A stretch of DNA of 51,687 nt, from the NCBI GenBank assembly GCA_024278275.1, contig JAJRTN010000180.1, forward strand, positions 1-51,687, in the 5' to 3' direction. Position numbers and translations under genes: made by a program. The notes beneath the pieces are model-generated. The model was not told the origin of the DNA. It searched no databases and saw only the letters and a program-made list of their open reading frames with translations. Of the stretch, positions 8,792 to 16,142 are shown piece by piece; the first letter of the stretch is position 1, and every line of letters begins with the position of its first letter. The stretch comes from Candidatus Hydrogenedentota bacterium (GTDB taxonomy: Bacteria; Hydrogenedentota; Hydrogenedentia; Hydrogenedentales; JAJRTN01).

Positions 8792-8987
8792 ATCCCTTGA
8801 CCGCGAGGAATTCTTGCGAAGCCTGGGCCGGTCGGGCGCGCTGTTGGGCATGGGCCTTCTCGGCGTGGCCGCCCTGCGCGGATCGCGTTCGCCCGGGGAG
8901 TGCGTCAACACGTGGCAGTGCGCCGCCTGCCGGGTCTATGGGGACTGCCGTCTGCCGGAGAAGAAGAAGGAGGTGGAGAAGCCGTGA
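8784..8987 (+). CDS. small cysteine-rich protein with N-terminal hydrophobic segment
   Basis: A 67-aa protein: a polar start (MGKSLDREEFLRSLGRSG), a hydrophobic stretch at about residues 19-31, then four cysteines at 40, 46, 49 and 55 (CX5CX2CX5C), and a lysine/glutamate-rich tail. The first part looks like a Tat signal that has lost the second arginine (REEFLRSLGRS), or a membrane anchor. The four cysteines could hold a small Fe-S or zinc centre. It overlaps the preceding gene by 8 bp and the ferredoxin gene by 4 bp (GTGA), so it is almost certainly translated as part of the cluster. I do not recognise a named family. A standard gene caller could miss it because of its size. Confidence 0.7.
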   Translation: MGKSLDREEFLRSLGRSGALLGMGLLGVAALRGSRSPGECVNTWQCAACRVYGDCRLPEKKKEVEKP

Positions 8988-9547
8988 GTGAACGAAAGAA
9001 ACTGGACCGCCGGGATTTCATGCGGGGCGCGGCGGCGGCCGCCTTCGCGGGGGCCACGTGGTTCGCCGCCGGTTCCAAGGCGGAAGACACGGTGTGGCAG
9101 CTCGACCCGAACAAGTGTACCCAGTGCGGCCGTTGCTCCACCCATTGCACCCTGAACCCTTCGGCCGTGAAATGCCTGAATCAATTCAATATCTGCGGCT
9201 ATTGCGATTTATGCTTCGGTTATCTCCACCCGGGGTCACGGGAACGCGACACGGACGCGGAAAACCTGCTCTGTCCCACCGCGGCCATTGAACGGAAGTT
9301 CATTGAAGCCCCCTATTACGAATACAAGATTCATGAAGAACGCTGCATCGGTTGCGCGAAGTGCGTCGAGGCCTGCCTGGTCTTCGGAAACGGATCGTTT
9401 TATTTGCAGGTTCGCCAGGATATCTGCGTGAACTGCAACGAATGTTCCATCGCCAAGGCCTGCCCGTCGGAGGCTTTCAGCCGTGTGCCCGCGTCAAAAC
9501 CGTATCTTTACATTACCGGCGACACGCCGCCAAACGTCGTGAGATGA
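8984..9547 (+). CDS. Tat-exported polyferredoxin, NapG-like
   Basis: A 187-aa protein with a Tat signal (DRRDFMRG at residues 8-15, then an alanine-rich stretch). Cysteine groups suit about four [4Fe-4S] clusters: C45X2CX2CX3C, ICGYCDLCFG, RCIGCAKCVEAC and ICVNCNECSIAKACP. I chose the GTG at 8984. It follows AGGAGG (8968-8973), overlaps the upstream stop as GTGA, and places the Tat motif at the N-terminus; the longer frame from 8900 has no such logic. It overlaps the membrane partner at 9544 by 4 bp. By analogy with NapG/NapH it should accept electrons from the membrane ferredoxin outside the cytoplasmic membrane. No nitrate or nitrous oxide reductase is present, so the acceptor is unknown. 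Confidence 0.85.
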   Translation: MSERKKLDRRDFMRGAAAAAFAGATWFAAGSKAEDTVWQLDPNKCTQCGRCSTHCTLNPSAVKCLNQFNICGYCDLCFGYLHPGSRERDTDAENLLCPTAAIERKFIEAPYYEYKIHEERCIGCAKCVEACLVFGNGSFYLQVRQDICVNCNECSIAKACPSEAFSRVPASKPYLYITGDTPPNVVR

Positions 9548-10818
9548 AGCTGTATCTGATCATAGTTATTGCCGGTATCGTGTTGACGGCGACCTTCAGC
9601 GCCATGGCGATAGAAATCCGTTTCGCCATGCCCGATTTCCAATCGGGCTATTCGCTTCCGGATATCTTCACCCCCGATCCCCCGGCCGGTTTCGGCACGT
9701 GGGATGTGGCCATCCTTTTCGGTGCCCTTTCCCTCGCCACGTGGCTGGTGCTGAAGAAACGGTCCCGGCGGGGCCTGTTCCTCCTGGGCATCGCCAGCCT
9801 GCCGTACTTCGGCTTCTGGCGCAAGGGGTGTATCTGTCCCGTGGGTTCTCTCCAGAACGTGACGGCGGCGGTGCTGCTGCCCGACGTGGGCGTTTCGGTG
9901 CTGGTGGTGTCGTTTTTCCTGCTGCCCCTGCTTTTCGCCCTCTTTTTCGGGCGGGTCTTTTGCGCCGCCGTGTGCCCCCTGGGCGCCATGCAGGAGTTGG
10001 TGGCCATCTTCCCCGTTCGCATATCAACGGCCATCGACCGCAGCCTCGGCCTCTTCAAGTATGTCTACCTCGGCGTGGCGGTGCTGGGCGTGGCCATGGG
10101 CGCGGGCTTCTTCGTGTGCCGCTACGATCCTTTCGTCGGTATCTACCGCCTGGGTCACAGCTTCAACATGCTTCTTGCCGGCGGGGTTATTCTACTGCTG
10201 GGGGTCTTCATCGCCCGGCCCTACTGCCGTTTCCTCTGCCCTTACGGCGTCTTGCTGGGATGGATGTCGCGCTTTTCGAAATGGCACCTCCACATCGCAC
10301 CGGCCGATTGCGTCTCCTGCCGCCTCTGCGAGGACTCCTGCCCCTACAACGCCATCGACATGCCCACCCCGGAGATTCCGCCCGGGGAACGCGACCATGG
10401 GCGAACACGTTTGCGCCGCATGGTCTGGCTCGCACCGGTCATCATCCTGCTGGGCGCGGCGGGGGGCGCGCTCATGCACGAGCCCCTGTCGCGCATGCAC
10501 CCCCGCGTGTTACTGAGTGAGCGCATCGCGGCGGAGGAACGGGGATTGTTCGAGGAACAGAGCCAGGAAAGCGAGTCTTTCCGCGCGGGCGGTGAAACCA
10601 TTGAATCGCTTCACGCCGAGGCCGTCGCCCTGCGCGGTCGCTTCAAAACCGGCGGGGCCTGGCTGGGCGCGTTCCTGGGACTCATGGTGGCCCTCAAGCT
10701 CATCGGCCTGTCGACCGTCAAGGAACGGACGATTTTTGATCCCAATCGTGAAACCTGCTTCAGTTGTGGCCGCTGCTATCCCTATTGCCCCGTGGAAGAG
10801 GAAGTGCGAGAGACCTGA
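9544..10818 (+). CDS. NapH/NosR-like membrane-bound polyferredoxin
   Basis: A 424-aa integral membrane protein. N-terminal helix (about residues 2-22), then helices near 55-75, 120-135, 165-185 and 205-225, and another near 295-315. Cysteine motifs of the NapH/NosR/RdxA group are CICPVGSLQ (about 98), FCAAVCPLGAMQE (about 139) and CRFLCPYGV (about 227), followed by ferredoxin motifs CVSCRLCEDSCPYNA (about 259) and CFSCGRCYPYCPVEEE at the C-terminus (about 405). Such proteins oxidise quinol or relay electrons across the membrane. ATG 9544 was chosen because it overlaps the upstream stop as ATGA and starts directly at the first helix. The last cluster motif lies within 20 residues of the end, as if docking a partner. 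Next gene overlaps by one base (TGATG). Confidence 0.86.
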   Translation: MKLYLIIVIAGIVLTATFSAMAIEIRFAMPDFQSGYSLPDIFTPDPPAGFGTWDVAILFGALSLATWLVLKKRSRRGLFLLGIASLPYFGFWRKGCICPVGSLQNVTAAVLLPDVGVSVLVVSFFLLPLLFALFFGRVFCAAVCPLGAMQELVAIFPVRISTAIDRSLGLFKYVYLGVAVLGVAMGAGFFVCRYDPFVGIYRLGHSFNMLLAGGVILLLGVFIARPYCRFLCPYGVLLGWMSRFSKWHLHIAPADCVSCRLCEDSCPYNAIDMPTPEIPPGERDHGRTRLRRMVWLAPVIILLGAAGGALMHEPLSRMHPRVLLSERIAAEERGLFEEQSQESESFRAGGETIESLHAEAVALRGRFKTGGAWLGAFLGLMVALKLIGLSTVKERTIFDPNRETCFSCGRCYPYCPVEEEVRET

Positions 10819-12677
10819 TGTTAGCCAAACCTGAATTCGACAAGAATCTCTTCCTGTGGCGGACGGCGGCCGCGGTGACGGTGGTCTCCGGGCTGTTTTC
10901 CGTGCTGGTCTTTCTCCTGCTCGTGCTGAACTACCTCCAGGTTCAGCGGGCGGATCCCATTGATGATCCCACCCTTACGAACCTGCGCCAGGAATATGCC
11001 GCCGCCCCCGAACGGGACGAGGCCCTCGCCCAACGCATCCGCGAACTGGACCTCCTTACACGGAAGGCCTTCTTCACGAGCCAGAACCAACTGCGTATCG
11101 GGGGCATACTTTTATTGGCGGGAGTGGCCGTGTTTCTCGTGGCGTTCAAGAACATGGCGCGATGGAAGCCGGAACTTCCCCAACTGTCCGACCCGCCCGC
11201 GGCCGAAGAGGAATGGGCGGCGGTCGCCACGTCACGCCGGATTATCGGATGGCTAAGCGTGGCCGTGTTGGCCGCCGGTCTCCTGTCCGCCTACCTGACC
11301 GAAAGCCTCGTCGCGCCGGCGCCACCGGAGCTTGCGCAGACCCCGCCCGGAGAAGAGACCGCGACCGTCGCTTCCCCGGGAAGCGCCCCGGAACGGACCT
11401 ACCCCACATGGGAAGAAATCGAGGTCAACTGGCCGTCCTTCCGGGGACCGGGCGGCGCCGGCGTCGCCCACTTCACGAACATCCCCACCCGGTGGAATGT
11501 GGAAACGGGGGAAGGCGTCCGCTGGGTCACCGAGCTTCCCCGCGTGGCGGCCAACTCCCCCGTGATTTGGGGGAACCGCCTCTTTCTCTCGGCCGCGGAT
11601 GAAAACACCCGTGAGATGTTTTGCTATGACACCGAAACGGGGAAGTTGCTGTGGACCCACGGGCTCACGCCCTTTCCCGGCACGCCCGCTCAACCGCCCA
11701 AGGTCACCGAAGACACGGGTTACGCAGCGCCCACCATGGTGGCCCACGGCGACCGGGTCTGCGCCATCTTCGCCAACGGCGACGTGGCCTGCCTGGACTT
11801 CGAGGGCAACCCGGTCTGGGGCCGCAACCTGGGCGTGCCCGTAAATCACTACGGCTATGCCTCCTCCCTTATCGCGTATGAGAACCTCCTCCTGGTGCAG
11901 TACGACCAGAACGAGGGCGGAAAAGCAATGGCCCTGGACATGGATACGGGTAAAACCGTTTGGACCGCCGCGCGGGAAAAGATCTCCTGGGCTTCGCCCA
12001 TTATTGCCCGCACGCCTTTGGGCGACCAGCTTATGCTCTGTTCCGAAAAGCAGGTGGATGCCTACGATCCCGTGTCTGGAGCGCTTCTCTGGTCGGAGGA
12101 ATGCCTCGGCGGTGAAGTGGCTCCTTCGCCCGCCTACCGCGACGGCGTGGTTTTCGTGGCGAATGAATACGCCACCGCCACCGCCATCAAGCTGGGGGGT
12201 ACGGCGGACGCCGTCGAACCCGCGGTGCTGTGGGAGTGGGACGAACTGCTGCCGGAGGTCGCCAGTCCCGTGGGCGACGGCAAACATTTCTATATCGCCA
12301 CCTCCATGGGCGACCTGCTCAGTCTCGACGCCAGGACGGGCGAGGAAGCCTGGACCGAAATGTTCGACGACGGTTTCTACTCTTCCCCCATTCTCGTGGG
12401 CGACCGCCTCTACGTGGCCGACATGGGCGGGACCATCCACATTGTCGGCACGGGCGACACCTACCAGGAAATCGCCACGCCGTCCATGGGCGCGCCCGTT
12501 TACGCCACCCCCGCCTACCTGGACGGCCGCCTCTACGTGCGCACCGAGAAACACCTCTACTGTATTGAGAATCGAGGCGATAAGACTTCGCAGACCGAAT
12601 CCCGTCCCCCCACCATACCCGCGCAAGCCCGCATTCTTAACAGGCCCGAAGAGGCGGCAGTATGTGGCCGTGGGTGA
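10818..12677 (+). CDS. PQQ-like beta-propeller protein fused to three membrane helices
   Basis: A 619-aa protein starting at ATG 10818 (TGATG overlap with the preceding stop). Helices lie near residues 16-38, 92-112 and 138-158. A linker leads to WPSFRGPGGAGVAHF near 210 and a PQQ-type propeller with blades such as CYDTETGKLLWTHGL, ALDMDTGKTVWTAAREK, AYDPVSGALLWSEEC and SLDARTGEEAWTEMF. The helices presumably pair with the NapH-like protein, leaving the propeller outside the cytoplasm. It closes the six-gene cluster. The last nine or so residues (EEAAVCGRG) and the stop codon lie inside the left inverted repeat of the IS200-like element at 12653, so the native C-terminus has been replaced by repeat sequence. 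Confidence 0.82.
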   Translation: MLAKPEFDKNLFLWRTAAAVTVVSGLFSVLVFLLLVLNYLQVQRADPIDDPTLTNLRQEYAAAPERDEALAQRIRELDLLTRKAFFTSQNQLRIGGILLLAGVAVFLVAFKNMARWKPELPQLSDPPAAEEEWAAVATSRRIIGWLSVAVLAAGLLSAYLTESLVAPAPPELAQTPPGEETATVASPGSAPERTYPTWEEIEVNWPSFRGPGGAGVAHFTNIPTRWNVETGEGVRWVTELPRVAANSPVIWGNRLFLSAADENTREMFCYDTETGKLLWTHGLTPFPGTPAQPPKVTEDTGYAAPTMVAHGDRVCAIFANGDVACLDFEGNPVWGRNLGVPVNHYGYASSLIAYENLLLVQYDQNEGGKAMALDMDTGKTVWTAAREKISWASPIIARTPLGDQLMLCSEKQVDAYDPVSGALLWSEECLGGEVAPSPAYRDGVVFVANEYATATAIKLGGTADAVEPAVLWEWDELLPEVASPVGDGKHFYIATSMGDLLSLDARTGEEAWTEMFDDGFYSSPILVGDRLYVADMGGTIHIVGTGDTYQEIATPSMGAPVYATPAYLDGRLYVRTEKHLYCIENRGDKTSQTESRPPTIPAQARILNRPEEAAVCGRG

Positions 12678-13300
12678 GCACAGCGAGCCCACGGTAGGTT
12701 GTGTATTATTACATTAGCCCCGAAGGGGTGATAGAGTGGGAAAGGAGAGTCTCTTTTGGGCGGGACATTCAGCAATCTCTTATACCACATTGTTTTCAGC
12801 ACAAAAAGCCGAAAAAACTTTCTCACGGACACATTACGTCCGCGCCTGTATGAATACATGGGCGGCACCATTCGAAAACAACGCGGCGTTCTGTACAATA
12901 GCGGCGGCACGGGCGACCACGTTCATCTCCTTCTTCGTTGGCGACCGGATGCGTCCATTTCGGATTTGGTGCGAGATGTCAAGAGCGCTTCATCGGGTTG
13001 GATACACAAGACATTCCCCGACCTTTCGGATTTCCACTGGCAGGACGGTTTCGGCGCCTTTTCGGTAAGCTATTCACAATCTGACAAGGTCAAAGCCTAC
13101 ATCTCAAACCAGGAGCATCATCATCGTGACGCGGACTTCAAGAGTGAATTCAGGGCTTTGCTTCAGGCCCACGCGATCAAATTCGACGAGGAGTACATTT
13201 GGCTGTGAATGGAGGTTACTGTCACCCCTTCGGGGCTTGGGTATGTTGCGCACCGCAACCGTGGGCTCGCTTCGCTCACCCACGGCTACCTGCTGCCGCC
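12653..13300 (+). mobile_element. IS200/RAYT-like element bounded by 82-bp inverted repeats
   Basis: The left arm 12653-12734 and the reversed right arm 13219-13300 align over 82 bp with roughly 70% identity. Each arm carries two hairpins: CCGTGGG...CCCACGG and CCCCGAAGGGG. Between them lies one HUH transposase gene. Classic IS200/IS605 elements lack terminal inverted repeats but have subterminal hairpins; paired REP-like hairpins around a lone Y1 transposase fit a REP-associated tyrosine transposase unit. The element overlaps the 3' end of the gene at 10818 and abuts the 81-bp tandem array to the right. Confidence 0.75.
12756..13208 (+). CDS. IS200-like/REP-associated Y1 transposase
   Basis: A 150-aa HUH single-strand transposase. 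Recognisable family segments are YHIVFSTKSRKNFL near the start, the HUH motif in GGTGDHVHLLLRW (His-Val-His, about residues 50-56) and the catalytic-tyrosine helix KAYISNQEHHH near 115-125. The length matches TnpA of the IS200/RAYT group. The start is TTG 12756, preceded by AAAGGAG at 12741-12747. No accessory TnpB is present. The reading frame is intact, so the enzyme may be active and may mobilise the hairpin repeats that flank it, as RAYTs are thought to do. Confidence 0.9.
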   Translation: MGGTFSNLLYHIVFSTKSRKNFLTDTLRPRLYEYMGGTIRKQRGVLYNSGGTGDHVHLLLRWRPDASISDLVRDVKSASSGWIHKTFPDLSDFHWQDGFGAFSVSYSQSDKVKAYISNQEHHHRDADFKSEFRALLQAHAIKFDEEYIWL

Positions 13301-13560
13301 CCTTCGGGGCTGAAATGATGTTGTCCTCCCCGGGCGTTCTCTCCGGGAGAACCAGCCGTTCTGCGCCGTCCTATCGCCATCCTTTCGGGGCTGAAATGAT
13401 GTTGTCCTCCCCGGGCGTTCTCTCCGGGAGAACCAGCCGTTCTGCGCCGTCCTATCGCCATCCCTTCGGGGCTGTAATGATGTTGTCCCCCCTGGGCACC
13501 CTCCGGGAGGACCAGCCGTTCTGCGCCGTCCTACCGCCGCTCCTTCGGGGCCGTGATGGC
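13301..13560. repeat. 81-bp tandem repeat array beside the transposase
   Basis: TTCGGGGC begins at 13303, 13384, 13465 and 13544, giving about three full units of 81, 81 and 79 bp plus a partial one. Each unit contains CCTTCGGGGCTG, a CTCCGGGAG-type palindrome and CCGTTCTGCGCCGTCCTA. The first two copies are almost identical; the later ones drift. The array continues straight from the right arm of the IS200-like element, whose CCCCTTCGGGG hairpin it shares. No coding function; 13561-13658 holds nothing recognisable. Confidence 0.88.
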
Positions 13561-13658
13561 GTTGGCATGAAATGGATTGCCTGTCGGTTTACAGTAGAAC
13601 CCCGGCGGGTTGAAGACCTTCCTCCAACTTAACCAGGCGAACACAAACATCTTTACGA

Positions 13659-16142
13659 ATGACCGTTACCATGGCTGACTCATTAAACATTACCGAAATC
13701 GACCAAATCGTCGCGGCGCGGGGGCGCGGGGCGGAGGCGGTGATCCCCATTTTGCAGGCGATCCAGATGCGCTTCCGCTATCTGCCCGAGGCCGCCCTCG
13801 AACGGGTCTGCGAACTGACCGATATCACCCCGGCTTCCATCGAGGGCGTGGCTTCGTTCTATTCCCAGTTCCGCACGCGTCCCGTGGGGCGGCATGTCAT
13901 CTCCGTGTGTGACGGCACGGCCTGCCATGTAAAAGGATCGGGCGATATTTTCGACGCCGTGCGGGAGGAACTCCACCTCGAAGGGAACCGGGACACGGAC
14001 GAGGACGGTGAGTTTACGGTGCAAAAGGTGGCGTGTCTCGGATGTTGTTCCCTGGCGCCCGCCGTGCAGATCGACGGCCTGACCTATGCCAAGGTGCGCC
14101 CCGATTCCGTTCACGGCATGTTGGAGGACTTCCTGCGCCATGGGGCGGAGGGCGGGGGAATGTCGCTGGACGCGCCCCGCGCGGTGAAGGCCAACGGCGC
14201 GGAAATCCGTATCGGCCTCGACAGTTGTTGTGTGGCGGGGGGCAGCGGCAAGGTGCGGGAGGCCCTGGAACGGGCGCTGGCGGAAGCGGGCTCGACGGTG
14301 CCGGTGAAACATGTCAGTTGCGTCCACATGTGCCAGCAAATCCCCCTGATCGAGGTGGTGCTGCCCGACCGTCCCGTTCAAAGCTACTACCAGGTGCGGC
14401 CGGAGGAAGTAGCGGACATTGTGGCCCGTCATTTCAAGCCGCGCAAGCCCTTTGTCTGGATGAAGACCTCCACCAGCCGTTGGCTGGACCACCTCTACAC
14501 CCGTCCCGCCTCCCTCACCCCGGAACGCCACGAGACCGGCGTTCGGGACCGGCACATCGCTGCCTTTCTCGGCTACCAGCGCCACATCGCCACGGAACAC
14601 CGGGGCGAACTGAATCCCGGCGACCTGGACGAGTATCTCCGCAAGGGCGGCTTCATGGCCCTGGAGAAATGTCTCTTCGGCAAGGCCGCGGGCGCCGTAC
14701 TCCTGGCGCGGCACCGGGGCGAAAGCCTGGTGGACAATCCGCCCGGCGGCGCGGGCTGGTCCGCACAACGAATCATCGAGGAAATCCTGGAGAGCGGTCT
14801 GCGGGGCCGGGGTGGGGCGGGCTTCCCCACGGGACGCAAGTGGCAGTTCGTTCACGATGCGCCTGGCGACCGGAAGTTCATTATCTGCAACGGCGACGAA
14901 GGCGATCCGGGCGCGTTCATGGATCGCATGATCCTGGAATCCTACGCCTACCGGGTCATCGAGGGCATGATCATTGCCGCCCTGGCCGTGGGCGCGGCGG
15001 AAGGCTACCTCTACATCCGCGCCGAGTACCCCCTGGCGACGCGCCGCATGCGGCAGGCCATCAAGGATTGCGAGGCGGCGGGTATACTGGGCGACAATAT
15101 CCTTGGCAGTGGTCGCCGCCTGACTTTGCAGGTGAAGGAGGGCGCCGGGGCCTTTGTCTGTGGCGAGGAGACCGCGCTCATCGCCTCGCTGGAAGGACGG
15201 CGCGGCATGCCGTCCATACGTCCCCCCTATCCCGCGCAGGAGGGATTATACGGCTGTCCCACGCTTATCAACAACACCGAAACCCTGGCCATGATCCCCT
15301 GGATCATCCGCAACGGCGCGGCGGCCTTCGGCGCACTTGGCACGGCGAAGAGCAAGGGAACCAAGGTCTTCTCGCTGGCGGGCAAGATCCGCAACGGCGG
15401 CCTTATCGAGGTGCCCATGGGCATCACCCTGCGCCGGATTGTCGAGGAAATCGGCGGCGGGGTCGAGGAAGGCCGCAGGGCCAAGGCGGTTCTCGTGGGC
15501 GGTCCCTCGGGCGGCTGCATTCCCGAGCGCCTCTTCGACACGCCCGTGGACTACGAAGCGCTGTCGGAAGTGGGCGCCATGATGGGATCGGGCGGCATGG
15601 TGGTGCTCGACGATTCGGATTGCATCGTGGAAATGGCGCGGTACTTTCTCTCTTTTACCCAGGAGGAGTCGTGCGGGAAATGCACGCCCTGCCGCATCGG
15701 CACCAAGCGCATGCTGGAAATGCTGGAGCGTCTGTGCGCGGGCAAGGGCAAGGCCGCCGATCTGGACTTGCTGGAACAGCTTGGCGGCGTGGTGAAAAAA
15801 CAAAGTCTCTGCGGCCTCGGTAAGACGGCGCCGAACCCCGTCATCACGGCCCTGCGCTATTTCCGCGAAGAATTCGAGGCCCATGTGGCGGGCCAATGCC
15901 CCGCCGGCCGCTGCAAGGCGCTTATTGACTACTGGGTGGAGGACACCTGTATCGGCTGTACCCTATGCGCCCAGGTCTGTCCCGTGGATTGTATCGAGTC
16001 GCGCCCTTACCGGATGCACCTTATCGATTTGGATACTTGTACACGTTGTGATGTCTGCCGGGTGGCCTGCCCGGTAGACGCCATCAAAGCGGGGTCGCGC
16101 GATCCCGAGGAAGCCAAGAGCCTTGCCGAATCTGGTCATTAA
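13659..16142 (+). CDS. NuoE-NuoF fusion with C-terminal ferredoxin domain (NADH-oxidising diaphorase)
   Basis: An 827-aa fusion. Residues about 8-165 form a NuoE-type thioredoxin-fold [2Fe-2S] domain with C84, C89, C126 and C130 (CX4C...CX3C). About 180-270 is a second, HndC-like [2Fe-2S] domain (SCCVAGGSGK, CVHMCQQ). About 350-740 is NuoF: FMN/NADH loops LRGRGGAGFPTGRKW (near 379) and CNGDEGDPGAFMD (near 409), and the [4Fe-4S] ligands ESCGKCTPCRIG (near 670) with SLCGLGKTAPNP (near 717). The C-terminus carries two [4Fe-4S] motifs, CIGCTLCAQVCPVDC and CTRCDVCRVACPVDA. This is the electron-input module of bifurcating hydrogenases and formate dehydrogenases, with separate HndA and HndC genes fused. 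It overlaps the next gene by 20 bp. No hydrogenase or dehydrogenase catalytic subunit is adjacent. Confidence 0.9.
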   Translation: MTVTMADSLNITEIDQIVAARGRGAEAVIPILQAIQMRFRYLPEAALERVCELTDITPASIEGVASFYSQFRTRPVGRHVISVCDGTACHVKGSGDIFDAVREELHLEGNRDTDEDGEFTVQKVACLGCCSLAPAVQIDGLTYAKVRPDSVHGMLEDFLRHGAEGGGMSLDAPRAVKANGAEIRIGLDSCCVAGGSGKVREALERALAEAGSTVPVKHVSCVHMCQQIPLIEVVLPDRPVQSYYQVRPEEVADIVARHFKPRKPFVWMKTSTSRWLDHLYTRPASLTPERHETGVRDRHIAAFLGYQRHIATEHRGELNPGDLDEYLRKGGFMALEKCLFGKAAGAVLLARHRGESLVDNPPGGAGWSAQRIIEEILESGLRGRGGAGFPTGRKWQFVHDAPGDRKFIICNGDEGDPGAFMDRMILESYAYRVIEGMIIAALAVGAAEGYLYIRAEYPLATRRMRQAIKDCEAAGILGDNILGSGRRLTLQVKEGAGAFVCGEETALIASLEGRRGMPSIRPPYPAQEGLYGCPTLINNTETLAMIPWIIRNGAAAFGALGTAKSKGTKVFSLAGKIRNGGLIEVPMGITLRRIVEEIGGGVEEGRRAKAVLVGGPSGGCIPERLFDTPVDYEALSEVGAMMGSGGMVVLDDSDCIVEMARYFLSFTQEESCGKCTPCRIGTKRMLEMLERLCAGKGKAADLDLLEQLGGVVKKQSLCGLGKTAPNPVITALRYFREEFEAHVAGQCPAGRCKALIDYWVEDTCIGCTLCAQVCPVDCIESRPYRMHLIDLDTCTRCDVCRVACPVDAIKAGSRDPEEAKSLAESGH

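Noticed and set aside
6209-8911. A 900-codon minus-strand open frame
   Set aside because: Opposite to the two propeller genes with ribosome sites and blade motifs; composition is that of an antisense shadow.
8984-10818. Nitrate (nap) or nitrous oxide (nos) reductase operon
   Set aside because: Only the NapG/NapH-like electron-transfer pair is present; NapA, NapB, NosZ and NosD are absent.
13301-13560. CRISPR array
   Set aside because: 81-bp units are repeated in full without spacers; it belongs to the neighbouring transposase repeats.
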